Both the position numbers and the translations under genes were made by a program. 64,000 bases of DNA from the NCBI RefSeq assembly GCF_002723975.1, contig NZ_BEWO01000006.1:62001-126000 (forward strand). The letters run 5' to 3'. This DNA comes from Gluconobacter japonicus. GTDB taxonomy: Bacteria > Pseudomonadota > Alphaproteobacteria > Acetobacterales > Acetobacteraceae. The first letter of the stretch is position 1, and the number at the start of each line of letters is the position of its first letter. The notes beneath the pieces were generated by a model that saw only the letters and a program-made list of their open reading frames with translations, was not told the DNA's origin and searched no databases. Shown here piece after piece: positions 27,746 through 35,319 of the stretch.

Positions 27746-28305
27746 ACGGGTTCAGGCTCCAGAACGGGCCAAGCCATAAGAACAGGGCAGCGGCCTTGCA
27801 GCGTGTCAGAGAGCCGTTCGCAGACATCCCTCAGATCGGGCACATCATTGACGAAGCCCCCTTCATGCTCACGCAAAACATCCAGACGGGCTTTGGCGTG
27901 CCGAATGAGATCAGATGCCGCCCTGATCGCCGGATCTGCATAGGTAAAGCGCCGCCGTTCCAGCTCCACCAGGAGCCATTCCGTCCCCCAGAGCAATGGC
28001 AATGTCAGATCATGAACCTGCCTGATACAGTCGCCGTCTGGCCCTGTCTTTACCCAGGTAAAAGGCCACCAGCCCGAAGCCCGCGCATTGGCTTCCCATT
28101 GCGCTTCAGCCAACGCGTCCTGACCATCGCCGGGCGGAACGAACAGATCACCACCTTTGCGCGCCACCAGATCAGCGGCCCGGCGAAAGATCGCCCTGTC
28201 CTCCACAGACCATACAGGCAGATCCTCGCATTCCGCCGGAAAAAGCAGCCCCAGAATTGCCAGCTCTGCAATTCCAAAACGGAAACCTGCAAAACCACCA
28301 GTCAT
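27742..28305 (-). CDS. Unrecognised protein, 187 aa, element replication operon
   Basis: I do not recognise a domain. The protein is rich in Trp and acidic residues and has segments such as ECEDLPVWSVEDRAIFRRAADLVAR and SGWWPFTWVKTGPDG. It overlaps both neighbours by four bases, so it is almost certainly a real translated gene coupled to the primase. It may be a replication accessory, but nothing in the sequence proves this. Confidence 0.7.
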   Translation of the reverse strand: MTGGFAGFRFGIAELAILGLLFPAECEDLPVWSVEDRAIFRRAADLVARKGGDLFVPPGDGQDALAEAQWEANARASGWWPFTWVKTGPDGDCIRQVHDLTLPLLWGTEWLLVELERRRFTYADPAIRAASDLIRHAKARLDVLREHEGGFVNDVPDLRDVCERLSDTLQGRCPVLMAWPVLEPEPV

Positions 28306-29039
28306 ACTACTTCCCCCAGAGCAGGGAGGATCTGGGCAATGCGAGCCAGCCCTTTGAGGGTCAGCACTACCTGAGGGCGGCTCACCAAATGCCCTTCCGG
28401 ATGCGTCTGCTCAAAATGCTTGTAAGAGAGATAGCCAGCCCGTTCCTTGTCCGCATAACCAATCCAGCGGCTCTTGTTTCCGGCCCGATAGATCCAGCGC
28501 ATCTCGTGAAGACGAGCCATGAACCGACGCGGCGGCCACCCACATTCCTTGGCCGCTTCCGTGAGGGTTAGCAGTCCGTCCATCCCGGCGATGCGATCAT
28601 AGGCCAAGGCTTTCGGAGCCAGCGCCACCAGTTCGGCATCCTTCCGCTGGAGAGCTTCCTGAGCTGCCAGAACAGCACGCGCCATCAGCGTCTCAGACGT
28701 GTCTTCAGCAGAAGAGGCGACATACGCACCGGTGCGGCGGATTGACGGAATGACTTCACCTGTCACCCACTTCTTGAACCGCTTTGCAGCAGGCTTCCGA
28801 CTTGTGAGGACCAAAGACCAGAGACCAGATTCATTGATGATGGTCATTTCCTGAGGACCACCAAGGGTGTCGATAATAGCGACCCCCTTTTCATCATTAT
28901 CCAATCGGTCAGCAGCATCACGGGAGTTGCGGATTTCCAAAACACCGCACACATCCGTCAGCACCCACCAAGCAACACCTTCACGGTTCAGCACCCGGAC
29001 ATTCTGGCCTTCGAACTGAAGAGGCATCATCTCGGTCAT
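28302..29039 (-). CDS. BRO-family phage antirepressor with C-terminal ANT-like domain
   Basis: The 245-residue protein begins with a BRO-N domain. It shows VRVLNREGVAWWVLTDVCGVLEI, the segment NDEKGVAIIDTLGGPQEMTIINESGL and the ending KPAAKRFKKWVTGEVIPSIRRTG. The C-terminal half resembles the antirepressor (KilAC-like) domain, with LTLTEAAKECGWPPRRFMARLHEM. Such proteins interfere with prophage repressors, so it could control induction of the element. It overlaps neighbours by four bases on both sides. Confidence 0.88.
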   Translation of the reverse strand: MTEMMPLQFEGQNVRVLNREGVAWWVLTDVCGVLEIRNSRDAADRLDNDEKGVAIIDTLGGPQEMTIINESGLWSLVLTSRKPAAKRFKKWVTGEVIPSIRRTGAYVASSAEDTSETLMARAVLAAQEALQRKDAELVALAPKALAYDRIAGMDGLLTLTEAAKECGWPPRRFMARLHEMRWIYRAGNKSRWIGYADKERAGYLSYKHFEQTHPEGHLVSRPQVVLTLKGLARIAQILPALGEVV

Positions 29040-29602
29040 ACCGCGCCCTCCCGCCGGGCCGCAGGTAGAGCCACGATGTCACCTTCCGGCCCGACAATGG
29101 CGGTTCCAGCAATCAACCGTTCGGCTGCCTGATCCCGCTTTTCTGCCAGAGTGAGAATATCCTGCCAGCCGAGAGCATCCAGCCAGTTCCTCGCCTCGAC
29201 CGTGCGAACATCCCGGTCCAGTCCAATGCGGAACCACACCAGGGCGGCCTTCAGAGACTGGAACTGGTCAGGCGCGTCTTCCGGCATGTCTTGATGGACC
29301 AGGGCAAGAAAGGCGTCGTCAGCCAGTAGAACCTTCCGCAGTTCTGCCCACGCTGCCAGAAGGCCAATTACAGCAGCCTGAGACGGCACAGGACGGAACT
29401 CATCACGGCCATGCAGACGCAGGGTCTCACTCATGTCACGACGCCAGGGACTGTTCTGCACGTAGTCGTCACAGCCACGGAAGAACGTCATAAGGCGCGT
29501 AAGCAGATCCGGCTTGCTGTCCTCCAGAGACGGCCAAAGCAGATCACCGGCCCGGCGCGATGCGGGTGCACTCTGAGAAACACTGTAGGAGGCTGTCAGC
29601 AT
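29036..29602 (-). CDS. Unrecognised protein, 188 aa, between AlpA-like and BRO genes
   Basis: No known domain is visible. The sequence looks helical, with LLTRLMTFFRGCDDYVQN and VIGLLAAWAELRKVLLADDAFLALV. It overlaps the BRO gene by four bases and the AlpA-like gene by seven. The coupling supports a real gene in the early operon of the element. Confidence 0.68.
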   Translation of the reverse strand: MLTASYSVSQSAPASRRAGDLLWPSLEDSKPDLLTRLMTFFRGCDDYVQNSPWRRDMSETLRLHGRDEFRPVPSQAAVIGLLAAWAELRKVLLADDAFLALVHQDMPEDAPDQFQSLKAALVWFRIGLDRDVRTVEARNWLDALGWQDILTLAEKRDQAAERLIAGTAIVGPEGDIVALPAARREGAV

Positions 29603-29877
29603 GGTGCGGCCTCCCGCTGGGCTCGCACCGTTGCTTCTGCCGTTGAACGGACAGTTCTACTTGCCAGCCAACGTTCCAACTCAGAAACAGCATAACCCAC
29701 CCGCCGTTCTGTCAGCTTGATAAAAGCTGGCCCCGTGCCATCCATTCGCATTGATTGAAGCGTTCGTACTGATAACGACAGCTCGTCAGCAGTTTCCACT
29801 TCTGACAACACTAATCGGCGACGATTAAGCCGTTCTTTTCCATGAATTGGTTGCTCACCAATAACCGGAACATTCAT
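29596..29877 (-). CDS. AlpA/excisionase-type small HTH protein
   Basis: This 93-residue protein has a winged-helix segment: VETADELSLSVRTLQSMRMDGTGPAFIKLTERRVGYAVSELERWL. The pattern is that of the AlpA and MerR-like excisionase group, which activate integrase or promote excision in P4-like elements. CGGAG lies about eight bases upstream of the ATG. It opens the replication operon and follows a palindrome that may be its operator. Confidence 0.82.
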   Translation of the reverse strand: MNVPVIGEQPIHGKERLNRRRLVLSEVETADELSLSVRTLQSMRMDGTGPAFIKLTERRVGYAVSELERWLASRTVRSTAEATVRAQREAAPC

Positions 29878-29900
29878 TCGTGATACTCCGCAGTTTTCCT

Positions 29901-29917
29901 GTTCGCCAATTGCGAAC
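29901..29917. promoter_or_regulatory. Palindrome upstream of the AlpA-like gene
   Basis: GTTCGC and GCGAAC form a perfect 6-bp inverted repeat around CAATT, 24 bp upstream of the AlpA-like start codon. It is a candidate operator; no promoter is clear-cut in the 92-bp gap. Confidence 0.4.
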
Positions 29918-29969
29918 CGGCGCGGCTATTCATTGATGTCATAGCAAAAAAAATTGCCACTACATTAAA

Positions 29970-30917
29970 TCAGCTCTTTTTCGGACCACCGTTAAAAGCC
30001 TTGGCTTCTTCTTCAACGTAGCCACTCACAGCTTCATATATGCGACGAGCTTGAGTAACTGGCATGTGGTCTAAAAGAGGAGAAAACGCATCGTAGAAAT
30101 TCCCTTCCCGCTCCTCCATCTTCAATAAAGTAATTCTCTTTTTTTCAGAATTATTAATTTTTTCCTTATTTAAATATCGTGATATATTTATATTGTCTGG
30201 TATTTTAGAAAAATTACCTCCCATAAACCTAATAAATTTCAATAAAGAATTATTAACGTCCATAACGTTACCATTTCGAGCAACTTTTCTTTTCTCTTCA
30301 AAAATTTTATTTTCTACTTTTGTGAAGAGATCCGGATTTTCAAAACGCTTTAGGCGCTCCCCAACCGTCTCATTTTTTAAATTTGAATTAAATTTCTTGA
30401 TGGATTGAGTTAGCTCATCCCGTAACGCTCGAATACGGCCATCTTTTATTCGAGGATCAATAGATTGATCAGCCTCTATTACTTCTTTAGCAATTTTTTC
30501 AAAAGACGCGTCTGGAGACAATAGCCAGAGACGATACCCTTCTGACAGCCAAGCATCATCCCATTTTTCTTTCGATCTCCCGCGCTTTGCCTGCCCTCTC
30601 GCCGCCGCAGTTGCAATACGGCGAAACGCGGCTTCACCACTCAGCCTGATAAGTCTGGATGCAATAGATTGGTCCACAGGCGACAACAGCGAAAACCATT
30701 CTGGATCAGAAGAATTACGATTATCCATAGCCGCCCCACGCCAGCCGTCCCCACGCGTGAACTGGAGCGGCGCGGCGGGCCAGACGTGGGGTTCCGGCGT
30801 TCGGCGGCCAGACCTAGCCGCGCCATCCGTCACCATGCGCCCGGCACCAAAAGGAAACAAGCCGTGAACATACCTAGCGCGGACCAGCCCAGACGAGGCT
30901 AAAGAAAGACCGGTCAT
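29970..30917 (-). CDS. Unrecognised 315-aa protein with a sharp composition change
   Basis: The ATG overlaps the upstream stop by four bases, supporting this start. An internal start at 30728 (MDNRNSSDPEW) is also possible. The first 63 residues are encoded by GC-rich DNA. From about residue 145 the protein becomes Lys/Asn/Glu-rich (such as KKFNSNLKNETVGERLKRFE), with much lower GC than the rest of the window. No catalytic motif is visible. The composition suggests a recently acquired or chimeric gene. Confidence 0.65.
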   Translation of the reverse strand: MTGLSLASSGLVRARYVHGLFPFGAGRMVTDGAARSGRRTPEPHVWPAAPLQFTRGDGWRGAAMDNRNSSDPEWFSLLSPVDQSIASRLIRLSGEAAFRRIATAAARGQAKRGRSKEKWDDAWLSEGYRLWLLSPDASFEKIAKEVIEADQSIDPRIKDGRIRALRDELTQSIKKFNSNLKNETVGERLKRFENPDLFTKVENKIFEEKRKVARNGNVMDVNNSLLKFIRFMGGNFSKIPDNINISRYLNKEKINNSEKKRITLLKMEEREGNFYDAFSPLLDHMPVTQARRIYEAVSGYVEEEAKAFNGGPKKS

Positions 30918-31768
30918 GCCATCACCTCAGAGCCTTGCCAGAGTGTCTTGAAAAGCCCGTGCTCAGCTTCTGGCAGGCTCAGCGCCGCAGGGTCCAGAAC
31001 GTCCGTCAGGTCCTGCCCACAGGCTGCCATAAGGACGGGCAATGCTGAGGACAGACACCGCATAATCCGCGTGACATTCTCGGACCGATACAGGGGAGCA
31101 CTTCCCCCCACCGGCTCCAGATCCACTGCCTGGAGCGTTTCCAGTGCCGCAAACACCTGAACCGTAGCGTCCACCAGGGAGGCAGACGGCAGAAGCGGCA
31201 TCAGATCATGCAACAGCAGTTCGACACTTTCGGCCGCTTGCGCATCAAGGGCAGACCAGCGCCGTTTCCTTATCTCCTGCCCGTCTTCCAAACTTTCAAG
31301 GTAATCAGTCCTCTGATCCTTGAGCTTCTGAGCCCGGCGCATACGAACAGCAGCCTCATAGGGTGACACCGGCCCCACAGAAGCGGAAACAACTGGCTCC
31401 GCCGGGCGAACCTGCATGACCTGTGCCTGATCACGTATGATGGCCGCAGCGACCTGCCCAAACCAGTCTGGAGCCTCACGGATCATCTGCTCATAATCAA
31501 GCACCGGCCGTCCTAATGCCTTTAGAGCTTCCATCTGGGCTTTCTGGCCTTCCGGCGTTGTCGCACGCTGCACCAGAAAATCATCCAGCAACTCACGTGC
31601 CCGATCAGAAACAGCCTGAGCCTCAGGACTGGCTGGAGCCGTCTCCATAAGCGCATCCTTGGCCCGCACAGTCTGCACGAACTCACCGCACAGACGGATC
31701 AGCACGGCATCTGGCGACACATCAGCCGCATTCTCTCCGCCCGCATTAACCTTGAACGTCTGCATCAC
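30914..31768 (-). CDS. Unrecognised helical protein, 284 aa
   Basis: No known domain was recognised. Predicted features are mostly helical, with charged segments such as EAAVRMRRAQKLKDQRTDYL and a C-terminal region LSSALPVLMAACGQDLTDVLDP. There is no signal peptide. It overlaps both neighbours by four bases and so belongs to a coupled block of four unknown element genes. Confidence 0.65.
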   Translation of the reverse strand: MMQTFKVNAGGENAADVSPDAVLIRLCGEFVQTVRAKDALMETAPASPEAQAVSDRARELLDDFLVQRATTPEGQKAQMEALKALGRPVLDYEQMIREAPDWFGQVAAAIIRDQAQVMQVRPAEPVVSASVGPVSPYEAAVRMRRAQKLKDQRTDYLESLEDGQEIRKRRWSALDAQAAESVELLLHDLMPLLPSASLVDATVQVFAALETLQAVDLEPVGGSAPLYRSENVTRIMRCLSSALPVLMAACGQDLTDVLDPAALSLPEAEHGLFKTLWQGSEVMA

Positions 31769-32181
31769 AGGAGCCCTCCCTGCATGTCTTCCAGCAGGGA
31801 GCGCATCAGGGCCTCCCGCATGTTACGCGGGACCACCGCATCCCCAAGCACAAGCCGCGTGGCTCTACTCTTGGCCTTAAGACCGTCCAGACTGCCTGCC
31901 TTCGTCTCACAGACCGCAGCAATCAACGTCTGACGCCGGGCCAGCAGTCCCCCCAGGCGAGACGCCGGAAGACTGTGTGCCTGGTCAAGCTGACGTTGCC
32001 GCTCTCTTTCCGTGGCAGCCAGATCCGCGCAGAGACCAACCAGGTGTGAATCCACAGGAGGCGGACAGAATGAAAGAGAGTCCGCCGTAATGGCGTCTGT
32101 CCCTGTCATGGCTGCCAGCCCGGCGAGACGGCCCAAACCCGCTACAGTCGCCATTCTGGCCTTGGACTGATCATTCATCAT
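31765..32181 (-). CDS. Unrecognised protein, 138 aa
   Basis: This short protein has no recognised domain. It begins with a Gly/Ala/Met-rich segment (ATVAGLGRLAGLAAMTGTD), followed by a helical charged region (LAATERERQRQLDQAHSLP). It overlaps neighbours by four bases on both sides. Confidence 0.6.
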   Translation of the reverse strand: MMNDQSKARMATVAGLGRLAGLAAMTGTDAITADSLSFCPPPVDSHLVGLCADLAATERERQRQLDQAHSLPASRLGGLLARRQTLIAAVCETKAGSLDGLKAKSRATRLVLGDAVVPRNMREALMRSLLEDMQGGLL

Positions 32182-32405
32182 GAACGCCCCCTTTCCGCTT
32201 TTGCAGACGCCAGCAGGAGGGAGGAATGGGTATGGTGATGACCAGCCTGCGCCGGGCCGTGCAGATGTTCCGGCTGGGCCAGTGTCACGATAGACAGCAG
32301 GAACAGACCAGCCCCCAGAACAGCAGGTGCGGCCTCAGAAACAAGGTGCGCAGAAGCAATCACTGCCCGGCGCAAGCCGGACGTGGTAAAGGCATGAATA
32401 GCCAT
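32178..32405 (-). CDS. Small protein with one membrane segment, first gene of the element operon
   Basis: The 75-residue protein starts MAIHAFTTSGL. GAGGG lies about nine bases upstream, while the longer frame to 32462 lacks a site. A hydrophobic segment (AAPAVLGAGLFLLSIVTLA) could be a transmembrane helix, followed by a His-rich stretch HLHGPAQAGHHHTH. It overlaps the next gene by four bases. Function unknown. Confidence 0.55.
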   Translation of the reverse strand: MAIHAFTTSGLRRAVIASAHLVSEAAPAVLGAGLFLLSIVTLAQPEHLHGPAQAGHHHTHSSLLLASAKAERGRS

Positions 32406-32441
32406 TGCCGAGGTCCCTCTCGGTATGTGGTTAGGCTGGGC

Positions 32442-32460
32442 GAGGTGTTGGTAGCACCTC
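32442..32460. promoter_or_regulatory. Palindrome in the divergent control region of the element
   Basis: GAGGTG and CACCTC form a 6-bp inverted repeat with a 7-bp centre, between the leftward operon (start 32405) and the rightward HTH gene (start 32545). Its position suits an operator for the HTH protein. Confidence 0.35.
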
Positions 32461-32544
32461 ATCCAGCCGTAAAACGGTTTGTTCCTTGCAGAACGATACG
32501 GAGAGTGTCACTCTCTCACATCAGAAGCAAGCGGAAATGATATT

Positions 32545-32790
32545 GTGGATACCATTTCAGCGGCGCAGGTGAGAGCAGCAAGAGGATTGCTCAACTGGAG
32601 CCGCGATGAATTAGTGACCGTCAGCGGCGTTCCAAAAAGCACTCTTGTCCGCTTTGAAGATGGCGCAACAGCCCCGCGTGCCAGCACGATCACAGCCATC
32701 CGCAAAGCCCTGGAAGCCGCAGGCGTAGAGTTCATCCCCCAAAACGGAGGCGGCCCTGGCGTGCGCCTAGCCTCCGCTCATCAGGAGTAG
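32545..32790 (+). CDS. XRE-type HTH regulator, divergent from the element operon
   Basis: Starting at the GTG at 32545 gives 81 residues with a compact Cro/C1-type helix-turn-helix: ISAAQVRAARGLLNWSRDELVTVSGVPKSTLVRFEDG. A longer frame from a TTG at 32479 is less likely because it has no ribosome binding site. The divergent position suggests it represses the leftward early operon, as immunity regulators of satellites do. Confidence 0.78.
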   Translation: MDTISAAQVRAARGLLNWSRDELVTVSGVPKSTLVRFEDGATAPRASTITAIRKALEAAGVEFIPQNGGGPGVRLASAHQE

Positions 32791-32795
32791 AGCAA

Positions 32796-32978
32796 ATGGA
32801 CAGCCGCACAATCGACGTTATCGAAAACGGTGAACGCATTGGATGGTACCGGGTCGAAAAAGGCATCATCACTGTCACCAATGCCAAGACCCATCAGTCC
32901 AAAAGTGCCCGGGAATCCAATGGTGGCGCCAATGAAGGGTTGGCACGGATTATCCTGAGCGAACTGGGAGCCTGGTAA
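32796..32978 (+). CDS. Small unknown protein, 60 aa
   Basis: The ATG follows AGGAG with 8-bp spacing, five bases after the HTH gene stop. The protein begins MDSRTIDVIENGERIGWYRVEKG and has no recognised domain. It is likely cotranscribed with the regulator. The strong ribosome binding site is the main support. Confidence 0.6.
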   Translation: MDSRTIDVIENGERIGWYRVEKGIITVTNAKTHQSKSARESNGGANEGLARIILSELGAW

Positions 32979-33052
32979 GGCTCCGTCAGGCTTAGAACCA
33001 ATAAAGAACATCAGATCCCGCCGGGCTGGCGACCGTTACACGGATTTCCTTG

Positions 33053-33102
33053 ACCGTGTTAATTTTCTTCTCCACATTTGAGGGCACAAAAATTAACACG
33101 GT
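33053..33102. promoter_or_regulatory. Perfect 14-bp inverted repeat upstream of the XRE-ImmA module
   Basis: ACCGTGTTAATTTT (33053-33066) is the exact reverse complement of 33089-33102, with a 22-bp centre. TTGACC at 33050 overlaps the left arm and could be a -35 box. The right arm ends seven bases before the first ATG of the module. Two half-operators of a dimeric autoregulator, or an RNA hairpin that controls translation, would both fit. Confidence 0.65.
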
Positions 33103-33108
33103 GTGGTC

Positions 33109-33756
33109 ATGGGTCTCCCTGCAAAACGTATCATCAGAACTGACGAAGAAGACGTTATCGCCCGCCTCGCTGGACATTTTGGCGTCACACGAGACGAATT
33201 AATCCATGTCGTCAAAATGGCTGTAGGAGCCCGACGAGATTCTACAGCTGATGATCCAGCTACAGCACCAGGCACCCTCTCTTACATTTTTGGTACCCGA
33301 GCAACGCGGATCATTTTCCGGGCCAAACAGTGGGAGCGTCTTCGCGAGAACGGCATTGAGTCTGTTTTCAACAAGACATCCAATATCCGCATCATCTTCC
33401 AAAACGTAGATCTCGCAGCAGACCTTCAATACACCCCCAAAGCCATCTCGAAGAAACGCACGGCCTCCAAGGAACTGATCAATGGAGCTCAGGGCGATCT
33501 GTTTGTACCGCCATCTGTAGAGCCGTTTCCATCAAAGGAAGATCCCGGCGAAGTCTGGTATCTCTGTGTCAGCTGTGATGAATTGGCCGGTATCCGCGCT
33601 GAGCTATCTCGCCCCGCCCCGCTGGAAAATGAACAGTTTGTAGATTTCCACGAGCGCATTTTTATCGTGAAGAAGGGTGACCTTGAAGACGTTCAACTGG
33701 ACAAGGATCTCGATATGCCGCAGCAGGACTACGATATTCAGATTTCGAGAAAATAA
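33109..33756 (+). CDS. Unrecognised partner protein of the XRE-ImmA gene
   Basis: The 215-residue protein begins MGLPAKRIIRTDEEDV (a GTG at 33103 is possible). The N-terminal segment VIARLAGHFGVTRDELIHVVKMAV resembles a small helical DNA-binding or regulatory domain. The central part has GTRATRIIFRAKQWERLRENG and NIRIIFQNVD. The C-terminal third is acidic. I know of no described function, but I recall proteins of this layout lying beside XRE-ImmA genes. It ends nine bases before that gene, so the two probably form one transcript and one functional unit. Confidence 0.75.
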   Translation: MGLPAKRIIRTDEEDVIARLAGHFGVTRDELIHVVKMAVGARRDSTADDPATAPGTLSYIFGTRATRIIFRAKQWERLRENGIESVFNKTSNIRIIFQNVDLAADLQYTPKAISKKRTASKELINGAQGDLFVPPSVEPFPSKEDPGEVWYLCVSCDELAGIRAELSRPAPLENEQFVDFHERIFIVKKGDLEDVQLDKDLDMPQQDYDIQISRK

Positions 33757-33765
33757 GACGGTACC

Positions 33766-34857
33766 ATGTTCAACCCATCGCGTTTGACACTTGCCCGCCA
33801 GAGGCGCGGCTTATCCAGTCGAGCGCTTGCAGAGATGGCCGGTATCACGCCGGTCACACTCTCTCGCATCGAAAACGGCAAAAACACGCCTGAACCGGAA
33901 ACAGTCCGCAAACTCGCCAGCACGCTCGAATTCCCCGAAGCGTTTTTTTCGTGTGGAGATATCGAAAAGCCAGCATCCAACATCATCAGCTTTCGTAGCA
34001 TGAGCACCATGACCGCTCGTGAACGGGACATGGCAGAATCAGCAGCACCGTTTGCCTACTGGATTCAGGGATGGGTTGAGGAGCGCTTCAACCTTCCAGA
34101 ACCAGATCTGATTAATTTCTCTGCTGAGAGAGACCCAGCGGCGGCAGCTAGAGCCCTGCGCGAACGCTGGACGTTAGGTGAGCAGCCGATCAGCCATATG
34201 ATCAAGCTGATGGAAGCCAAAGGTCTGCGCGTATTTTCTCTAGCTGAGGAGACGCTGAGAATAGACGGCTATTCCTGCTGGGACGGGGAGACGCCCTACA
34301 TTTTTCTTAATACGTTCAAGTCAGCTGAACGCAGCCGTTTTGACTGCGCTCACGAGCTTGGACATCTCGTGCTCCACCGTCATGGAGGTCCAAAGCAAGG
34401 AAAGCAGGCTGAAGCAGAAGCCAATCTCTTTGCGTCTTCGTTCCTGATGCCGGAAGCGGATATCAGAGCCCATCTTCCTTTCGTGTCATCTCTTAGTCAG
34501 ATCGTACGCGCGAAAAAGCGTTGGGGCGTTTCTGTTTCGGCACTTGCTTACAGACTGCACAAACTGAAAATTCTCAGCGACTGGCAGTATCGCACGATGA
34601 TCATTGAAATGGGGAAACGCGGATACCGAACAACCGAGCCGCACCCTATGCCTCGTGAGGAATCAACGGTCTGGAAAATGGTGTTGGAAGAACTCTGGAA
34701 AGAGCGCCTTACCAAACACGAAATAGCGAAGGATCTGAGCCTTCCCCCTGTAGAAGTTGAAAAGCTACTGTTCGGTCTCTTGCAAACGCCCAGCGCCGGG
34801 CCAACAGAGCGGGTAAGCAAGGGTCCACAGCTTCGGGTCATTAACGGCCAAGCCTAA
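33766..34857 (+). CDS. XRE-family regulator fused to ImmA/IrrE metallopeptidase
   Basis: The 363-residue protein has an N-terminal helix-turn-helix (RLTLARQRRGLSSRALAEMAGITPVTLSRIENG). The ImmA/IrrE zinc peptidase domain shows HELGH near residue 204, followed by EAEANLFASSFLMP with the probable third ligand. About 110 further residues lack a known fold. Such fusions cleave or displace repressors in mobile elements and act as the antitoxin-like half of two-gene modules. The gene directly upstream is the likely partner; both sit behind a perfect inverted repeat. Confidence 0.9.
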   Translation: MFNPSRLTLARQRRGLSSRALAEMAGITPVTLSRIENGKNTPEPETVRKLASTLEFPEAFFSCGDIEKPASNIISFRSMSTMTARERDMAESAAPFAYWIQGWVEERFNLPEPDLINFSAERDPAAAARALRERWTLGEQPISHMIKLMEAKGLRVFSLAEETLRIDGYSCWDGETPYIFLNTFKSAERSRFDCAHELGHLVLHRHGGPKQGKQAEAEANLFASSFLMPEADIRAHLPFVSSLSQIVRAKKRWGVSVSALAYRLHKLKILSDWQYRTMIIEMGKRGYRTTEPHPMPREESTVWKMVLEELWKERLTKHEIAKDLSLPPVEVEKLLFGLLQTPSAGPTERVSKGPQLRVINGQA

Positions 34858-34869
34858 GCTTACCGCTCC

Positions 34870-34894
34870 AACCTGTAAGGATTTCTTACAGGTT
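34870..34894. terminator. Symmetric hairpin between convergent cargo modules
   Basis: AACCTGTAAG pairs with CTTACAGGTT around a 5-nt loop, between the stops of the XRE-ImmA gene and the DUF5615 gene. There is no T tract, but the position suits a shared terminator. Confidence 0.5.
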
Positions 34895-34899
34895 GCCTC

Positions 34900-35319
34900 T
34901 CATGGCTTCCAGCGTGCCAGCTTTCCAACTGTCCTGCTTTTCCAAGGCAACTCCAGAAACGTTCCCGGAAATGCGCTTTCCGAGCAGCTCACGATCTGAC
35001 GCCACCAGTGCAGAAACATAGCTCCCCGCCGAAAAATATCTCCCTCCTGATTCCAGCCTTTTGCGCAGACCACTACGATCAGACCCGCCTTCTGGATAGC
35101 CGCAGCCTCATGTTTGCGTTTCTTCATAGCTGCGTCAGCAGTAATGAGGACGTTTTGGCATTCCTCTTCCTTCGTAAGGATATCGAAAAGATCTATATCT
35201 TTCGTGCCGCGAAGGCCCAGCGAGACGACAGAGGCAATGTCATAGGGCTCAGCTTTGGCTATTTCTGCGAGCATCCGTGCCAAAGGTGGCGGATGGTTTT
35301 CGTCGAAAACGAACCTCAA
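34900..35319 (-). CDS. DUF5615 PIN-like protein (putative VapC45-type toxin)
   Basis: This 139-residue protein begins MRFVFDENHPPPLA, the acidic N-terminal motif of PIN-like DUF5615 and Mut7-C nucleases. Further conserved acidic sites lie in GTKDIDLFDIL and VLITADAAMKK. It overlaps the stop of a DUF433 protein by four bases. DUF433-DUF5615 pairs are toxin-antitoxin modules in which the PIN-like protein is a ribonuclease. Activity here is inferred from the family and pairing. Confidence 0.82.
   Translation of the reverse strand: MRFVFDENHPPPLARMLAEIAKAEPYDIASVVSLGLRGTKDIDLFDILTKEEECQNVLITADAAMKKRKHEAAAIQKAGLIVVVCAKGWNQEGDIFRRGAMFLHWWRQIVSCSESAFPGTFLELPWKSRTVGKLARWKP

Noticed and set aside
24808-32405. 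Complete prophage
   Set aside because: No terminase, portal, capsid, tail or lysis genes are visible in the element; replication and regulation genes alone favour a satellite or island.
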